Source of the DNA: Paramoeba atlantica
Taxonomy: Eukaryota > Discosea
NCBI GenBank assembly: GCA_977017575.1
Contig: CDRNVI010000063.1
Coordinates: 496,001-560,000, forward strand
Reading direction: 5' to 3'
DNA length: 64,000 nt
Of the stretch, positions 59,960 through 64,000 are shown one piece after another. Every line of letters begins with the position of its first letter. Positions within the stretch are counted from its first letter, which is position 1. Under the pieces are notes generated by a model. The model had not been told where the DNA came from. It searched no databases and was given only the letters and a program-made list of their open reading frames with translations. Position numbers and translations under genes: made by a program.

Positions 59960-61471
59960 CTAGAAACAATCGCCTCCGAGTTTCCAGACGTAAAACTATT
60001 TGCTTATGTGGATGACATCAATTTGGCCTCAGAAAATACGAATTCCATTGTGAAGGCCTTCGAGAGACTACACACGCTACTTACTGAAAAGCAGGTAAAA
60101 ATGGCGAAACAAAAGTGTGTGTGGTTTGGTGGTCTAAACATGATACCGGTGCCTGACAAACTGAAGTCCGAAGGAGTCATAACTGCATCTAAAACAACCA
60201 AAACGCTCGGGGCATACATTGGCGATTCTTCCGCAGTAAGCCTGCAATTACAAGACAAGCTCAAAAAACATTCTACGTGTTTCAGAAGGCTGGAAACAAT
60301 GGGGCTGAATAATATATCACTCTTACTGTTATCTAAAAGCATCAATGTACGACATAAATTCCATCTTCGTGTGCACACGCCAGACGCGACAGAAGCGCTA
60401 TGTAAGCAATTTGACGAGAAAGTTGAAGCAGTGCTGCAAACTTGGCTTGGAAAGCTATCCGAAAAACATTTATCATGGTGTCGCCTTCCGGTGAAACAGG
60501 GGGGTCTAGGGCTTGTTTCGTCCAACGAAATACGGACATCATCCTACAACGCTTCAAAACGCGTCTCTCTAGAGCATCTGAAAACCAATTCAGCTCGGGT
60601 GACGGGTGTGGAAGTGTGCAAGGTTGGTGAGGCAAGCGCATCTATAGAAGTGACGGAGGCCGTGGCTAACCAGCGCGCGCACAAAGAGTTGTTGAAAGAC
60701 AAGGACCTCTCACCACTAGTTCAAGTCTGCAGCGAAAAGGGCAATAATGACTGGCTCCAAGCGAAGTCAAGATACATCCCATCCCCACAGTTCACGTTGA
60801 TGATTATGGCTCGTCTAGGGTTGGCTCACAGCGAGATGCCCAATACAATACTGTGCCCCGGATGCAAAATGATACTCGAAGCGAAAAATGCGTTACCACA
60901 CTTCCTGGGATGTGTGAAATGTTTCGGCTCAAATGCTACTACACGGCACAATGCCTTAGTTCGACACATATACGATCTGTGCCTGAAAGCTGGTCTTCCG
61001 TGCGAGCGAGAGCCTCGGCAGTTCTCGACATTTCGTTGTGTGAAGTGTGCAGAAACGGTGGCTGATGGCCAAAAACTACATCATCAGAGGAAATGTGGCA
61101 CACATTCGTTTCACCGCAGTGGACCTGACTTAGTTGTGTTCTGGGCGACGGGCGAAGTTTATTACGATCTCACAGTAGTCAACGAACTTGCGAAATCACA
61201 CTTGGGAAAAAAAGCGAGTCACCTATTACAAGAGGCTCAAAAAAAGAAAGTCGCAACATATGTGGACTCCAATTTAATTCCGCGCGAGCAATTCGTATGC
61301 CTACCGCTTTTGACAGGTGGTGCCATGAACAAGAGCACTATAAATTTCCTCCATAGCCTCGCGGATGCAAACGGATTCGAACGCCGTCATATTCTTGAGG
61401 ACTTCAAGTTGCTTCTTCAAGAATTGAACGGAGCTCTCCTGGCTTCGCAACTGCGAAAGACAATGCAATAA
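59960..61471 (+). CDS. C1 ORF, C-terminal piece: RT catalytic motif and REL endonuclease
   Basis: Resumes C1 in frame (QPI|LETIASEFPDVKLFAYVDDINLAS) after YR1. About 503 codons. RT YVDD; thumb GVITASKTTKTLGAYIGD; nuclease CPGCKMILEAKNALPHFLGC-VKC, TRHNALVRHIYDLC, second Cys/His group CVKCAETVADGQKLHHQRKC, SGPDLVVFWATGE, YYDLTVVNE; ends SQLRKTMQ. No stop or shift. Apart from the two insertions, C1 would be a full-length family C protein of about 1430 aa. Confidence 0.88.
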   Translation, partial: LETIASEFPDVKLFAYVDDINLASENTNSIVKAFERLHTLLTEKQVKMAKQKCVWFGGLNMIPVPDKLKSEGVITASKTTKTLGAYIGDSSAVSLQLQDKLKKHSTCFRRLETMGLNNISLLLLSKSINVRHKFHLRVHTPDATEALCKQFDEKVEAVLQTWLGKLSEKHLSWCRLPVKQGGLGLVSSNEIRTSSYNASKRVSLEHLKTNSARVTGVEVCKVGEASASIEVTEAVANQRAHKELLKDKDLSPLVQVCSEKGNNDWLQAKSRYIPSPQFTLMIMARLGLAHSEMPNTILCPGCKMILEAKNALPHFLGCVKCFGSNATTRHNALVRHIYDLCLKAGLPCEREPRQFSTFRCVKCAETVADGQKLHHQRKCGTHSFHRSGPDLVVFWATGEVYYDLTVVNELAKSHLGKKASHLLQEAQKKKVATYVDSNLIPREQFVCLPLLTGGAMNKSTINFLHSLADANGFERRHILEDFKLLLQELNGALLASQLRKTMQ

Positions 61472-61734
61472 AACAGGTCATCTCATATTACAAGATGTTA
61501 TTATTACAAGATTTTATCATTACTAAGATCACTATCAGATTTCTCCTTAGCGCACTGAAACATCTATCCACATCACGAATAGGCCAAACCGCGGATTATG
61601 CGAATGGAGACTTCCCAGTCGTTAGTTCATGGTGTTTTTAGTTTAGACAGCGCGCATCATACTCGATGATTATGCAGATATTTTGAAATCTATTGTAATA
61701 GCAACAAAGATCACTATCAGATTACAACCAAACA
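61472..61734 (+). other. C1 3' UTR
   Basis: AT-rich, with AGATCACTATCAGATT present twice. No clear poly(A); the end merges with the A-rich minisatellite of E1 (ACAACCAAAC|AAAAAACGATGG). Confidence 0.6.
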
Positions 61735-62050
61735 AAAAACGATGGTCTTACAAAAAACGATGGTCTTACAAAAAACGATGGTCTTACAAAAAACGATGGT
61801 CTTACAAAAAACGATGGTCTTACAAAAAACGATGGTCTTACAAAAAACGATGGTCTTACAAAAAACGATGGTCTTACAAAAAACGATGGTCTTACAAAAA
61901 ACGATGGTCTTACAAAAAACGATGGTCTTACAAAAAACGATGGTCTTACAAAAAACGATGGTCTTACAAAAAACGATGGTCTTACAAAAAACGATGGTCT
62001 TACAAAAAACGATGGTCTTACAAAAAACGATGGTCTTACAAAAAACGATG
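61735..62050 (-). repeat. 18-bp minisatellite, about 17 copies, 5' end of E1
   Basis: On plus AAAAAACGATGGTCTTAC, on minus GTAAGACCATCGTTTTTT. No variants seen. It ends exactly at the TSD GTAGCCTCCGTT (62051), so it is the outer 5' end of E1. It keeps an adjoining C2 frame open by chance. Confidence 0.95.
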
Positions 62051-62876
62051 GTAGCCTCCGTTGCGGGGCCATCATTTACTGATTCGCTGTCCTGCGCTAT
62101 ACCTTCGTCGCACGTTAATCGAGCTGATTTTGGTTTACATTGCTCAAGAGAAACGCGTTTAGAAGAGTTGTACGCGGACGTACGAGAGTCAGTAGATGAT
62201 GGCAGGCCGAGCCCACCTTTCTTCAGCGGCAACCGGCACCAAGCGATGTGTTTATCTGACATTTTGCCAAGCCATGTGTTCAACACCGCTTCAACATCGC
62301 TGTCGAATTTTTTGCATAGTTTTTCCGATGCTATTGGTGTGTGTACCCGGGTGTGGTACCTATGTCTAATGTTTACGCTTTTCGATAGTAGAAGTAGTGA
62401 TATGTTGTTTAAACCCATGCGCTTGAGACGTCGGAATATGGCTTCGTGCTTTTCAAGCTTCTGTGTCAGACATTCACTGACTACTTCGTCGTTGCCTATG
62501 TATGCACCTAGGGTCTTTGTCGCTGAATGCTTGATTTTCACTCCTTCTGCTTCAAGTTCTGCTGGGATTGGTATATCATGCTTTCCGCCAAACCACACGC
62601 ATTTGTGTTTGGCCATTTTGACTCGTTTCTCCGCTAGGAGGCCGTGTAGACGACTGAATGCATCAGCTAACGCTTGTTGGTCCTCAGATGCTAGGTTTAT
62701 GTCGTCGATGAATGCGAAGATTTTTACTTGTGGAAATTCCATTGCCAGGGTTTCTATGATAGGCTGGATAAATGCGCAAAAGTACAAGGTAGATAACGGA
62801 GATCCTTGTCGTACTCCAGCTGAGCTATATATCGTCTCGTAATGCTCACCGTTTTTTTCGTAATATAAAAGTATTA
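62051..62876 (-). CDS. C2 ORF, RT piece between YR2 and E1
   Basis: From ILLYYEKNGEHYETIYSSAG through GVRQGSPLSTLYFCAFIQPI, FAFIDDINLAS, GVKIKHSATKTLGAYIGN, to NDGPATEA, where E1 cuts in. Aligns with C1 from SELLFYGRDGHY onward. It is open up to 62876, where YR2 terminal sequence begins, so C2 is interrupted there rather than 5'-truncated. Sequence past 62050 in this frame is minisatellite. Confidence 0.8.
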
Positions 62877-63411
62877 TAACATGTTAGAACCCAATAAGTA
62901 AAACCTATAAATTTACGATTTTGTATGTTGGAGATAATACCTCCTTACACTAAATCGTAAGATTTTCTTGACAAAGAAACTCGCAAAATGCAAAAGTTTT
63001 TGTTGAATTATAACGTTATAACGCTTTAGAACGTTGTTGTTTCTGAATTTAAAAGAGATACCTATTTACATTCAGAAATATTTAAATTCGTAAACAGGTA
63101 CATTCATCAAATTTAGCATTTCAGAAACACCAACAAAACAAAATCGTTGATTTTTTACATATAAAAAATCCTTTTATGAATAAAAAATCTTTTTCATATG
63201 AATACGATCTCCATGCGAAGCGATCGAAACATGTTAGAACCCAATAAGTAAAACCTATAAATTTACGATTTTGTATGTTGGAGATAATACCTCCTTACAC
63301 TAAATGGTAAGATTTTCTTGACAAAGAAACTCGCGAAATGCAAAAGTTTTTGTTGAATTATATCGTTATAACGCTTTAGAACGTTGTTGTTTCTGAATTT
63401 AAAAGAGATAC
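62877..63411 (-). repeat. YR2 right-end direct repeats
   Basis: Both copies carry AACATGTTAGAACCCAATAA and end AATTTAAAAGAGATA. The enclosed segment holds CATATGAATACGATCTCC, also found at 20068. Confidence 0.88.
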
Positions 63412-64000
63412 ATGGCCATGCCTGTCGCTCTCGTTCCCATGGCGTGAGGGTTCATCTGCTATGTTTTTCTCGGAGCAAATCCAACGGACCTCCTTGAGAT
63501 AACCAGGTAGGAAAAACACCTGGTATAACCGGCGTAGCCACTCCATAATTAGCGGGGGTCCTGCCTTCCATTTGGACAGCCATGCCACAACGTTCTTATT
63601 ATCTGATATCAGTGTACAAGCCTTGATTTTTCTTTCCTTTACCAGTTTTAAGCCCATCTCTGCTGCGAATAGCTCCTTATATGCAATAGGCTTATCTCTG
63701 AGCCAGGCCGCAAAATTTCCAGAGCGATACTGAAGACTGCCGCCCTGCAGCCATGCTAGTCCCCACCCCTTCTCGGAAGCATCACAATACAATTCAAAGG
63801 CACTGGTTTCTCCCCTCTCCAATTTTCTAGGGGTGTTTGCCTCCACTCTATCGATTAGCGCAATAAGGCTCGAGATGAATTTCTGGGACATCTGGCATGG
63901 TAAATCCCATAAGACTGGCTTAGCTGCCAATCTGCGTGCTCTCCCCTTCAGCCAATACATCACAGTTGGAAATTCGCATTGAGTAATACCTAACACTCTA
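63376..64000 (-). CDS. YR2 RNase H region, cut by the window edge
   Basis: About 200 residues ending LLNSETTTF. RNase H features: LYCDASEKGWGLAW, YKELFAAEMGLKL, LISDNKNVVAWLS, and SEKNIADEPSRHG near the end. The layout resembles the RNase H of YR1 (YTDASVKGWG ... ENPADAVSRG), although the two are clearly different lineages. Assigned to a DIRS-order element because of the repeats that follow. Confidence 0.7.
   Translation of the reverse strand, partial: RVLGITQCEFPTVMYWLKGRARRLAAKPVLWDLPCQMSQKFISSLIALIDRVEANTPRKLERGETSAFELYCDASEKGWGLAWLQGGSLQYRSGNFAAWLRDKPIAYKELFAAEMGLKLVKERKIKACTLISDNKNVVAWLSKWKAGPPLIMEWLRRLYQVFFLPGYLKEVRWICSEKNIADEPSRHGNESDRHGHVSLLNSETTTF

Larger units (their letters stand above)
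44711..61734 (+). mobile_element. C1: full-length family C REL LINE split by D2 and YR1
   Basis: Sits inside the E1 minisatellite (TSD probably ACAAAAAA; exact edges are blurred by the repeat). 5' end: TACCTTGTTG joined to TTTCTGTACCTTGTTG, then leader TGTTGATAATTTT and ATG 44764. Coding 44764-45108, D2 (45109-49953, TSD GCTGTCC), coding 49954-52351, YR1 (52352-59959, no TSD), coding 59960-61471, 3' UTR to about 61734. The 3' UTR repeats AGATCACTATCAGATT (61530; 61708). All three coding pieces keep one frame across both junctions. Confidence 0.85.
34241..62050 (-). mobile_element. E1: ingi-like LINE, 27.8 kb span with nested insertions
   Basis: Flanked by the 12-bp TSD GTAGCCTCCGTT in C2. 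From its 5' end on minus: minisatellite 62050-61735, C1 insertion (61734-44711), the last minisatellite copy (44712-44680), leader and ATG 44662, N-terminal coding to 44085, E2 insertion (38300-44084, TSD TCCCCCTCG), coding 38299-34279, and a GGATA-type repeat tail (34260-34241). E1's own sequence is only about 5 kb. One stop codon is seen in the ORF. Confidence 0.82.
33304..64000 (-). mobile_element. C2: family C REL LINE, outermost element of the nested stack
   Basis: Three pieces make up the visible C2: the 3' UTR and ORF end (33304-34240), then E1 (34241-62050), then the RT region (62051-62876), then YR2, with the rest beyond the right edge. The E1 TSD GTAGCCTCCGTT (34229-34240; 62051-62062) shows that the two C2 pieces were once contiguous. 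Poly(A) is T33304-33324, touching the A2 SL. Since E1 holds E2, C1, D2, YR1 and A4, C2 is among the oldest insertions here. Confidence 0.8.
62877..64000 (-). mobile_element. YR2: second YR-type retroelement, 3' part, running off the right edge
   Basis: A 185-bp direct repeat (about 62877-63061 and 63229-63411) encloses a 167-bp segment, matching the B-A-B right end of YR1 in layout, with an RNase H region just upstream on minus. The two repeats differ at only a few bases, so it is fairly young. No TSD is seen against C2. Only the 3' part is in the window, so wholeness cannot be judged. Confidence 0.7.

Overview
The window looks like nuclear DNA of a euglenozoan protist (kinetoplastid or diplonemid; the sequence does not decide which). 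The main evidence is a 37-nt sequence that recurs at the 5' ends of retroelements. It contains GATACAGTTTCTGTACC and ends in CTTGTTG, which closely matches the 3' half of kinetoplastid/diplonemid spliced-leader (SL) exons. The element mix agrees: CRE/R2-type LINEs with a restriction-like endonuclease (REL), ingi/L1Tc-type LINEs (AP endonuclease, RT, RNase H), and VIPER/Ngaro-type tyrosine-recombinase (YR) retroelements. I see no ordinary host gene, tRNA, rRNA or SL RNA gene. The one possible host-derived coding sequence is an SL-headed, poly(A)-tailed retrocopy near the left end.

Family names used here: A and B = REL LINEs with two N-terminal zinc fingers; C and D = REL LINEs with a small Tudor/SH3-like N-terminal domain; E = ingi-like LINEs with the same small domain; YR = tyrosine-recombinase retroelements. 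Elements were sorted by following target-site duplications (TSDs).

Left third (1-24.5 kb): the start of a C-like element at the edge; a pile of family A 3'-UTR scraps (131-1522); the SL-headed retrocopy (1496-3120); B2, split by C3 (3121-6500); A3, internally deleted (6504-8998); E3 (about 9000-19471), split by D1 inside its 5' minisatellite and by C4 inside its coding region; about 700 bp of unassigned DNA; and A1 (20187-24426), which looks intact.

Middle (24.5-33.3 kb): B1 and A2 lie head to tail on the minus strand, poly(A) tail directly against SL, next to the poly(A) tail of C2. The A3-B2 pair repeats this arrangement.

Right half (33.3-64 kb): one nested stack. C2 (minus, running off the right edge) contains E1 (34241-62050, flanked by a 12-bp TSD 27.8 kb apart) and YR2. 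E1 contains E2 (38300-44084, 9-bp TSD) and, inside its 5' minisatellite, C1. C1 contains D2 (7-bp TSD) and YR1 (52352-59959). D2 carries a pile of family A scraps in its 3' UTR, and YR1 carries the truncated LINE A4.

How it fits together: A, B, C, D and the retrocopy appear to be made from trans-spliced mRNA, because SL is joined directly to different 5' UTRs with no splice donor. A/B elements favour A/T-rich tracts, including one another's poly(A) tails. C and D copies leave TSDs of about 7-8 bp. E elements carry 17-18-bp minisatellites that look like repeated copies of their own 5' terminus. Near-identical copies (D1/D2; A2/A3/A4; B1/B2) indicate recent activity.
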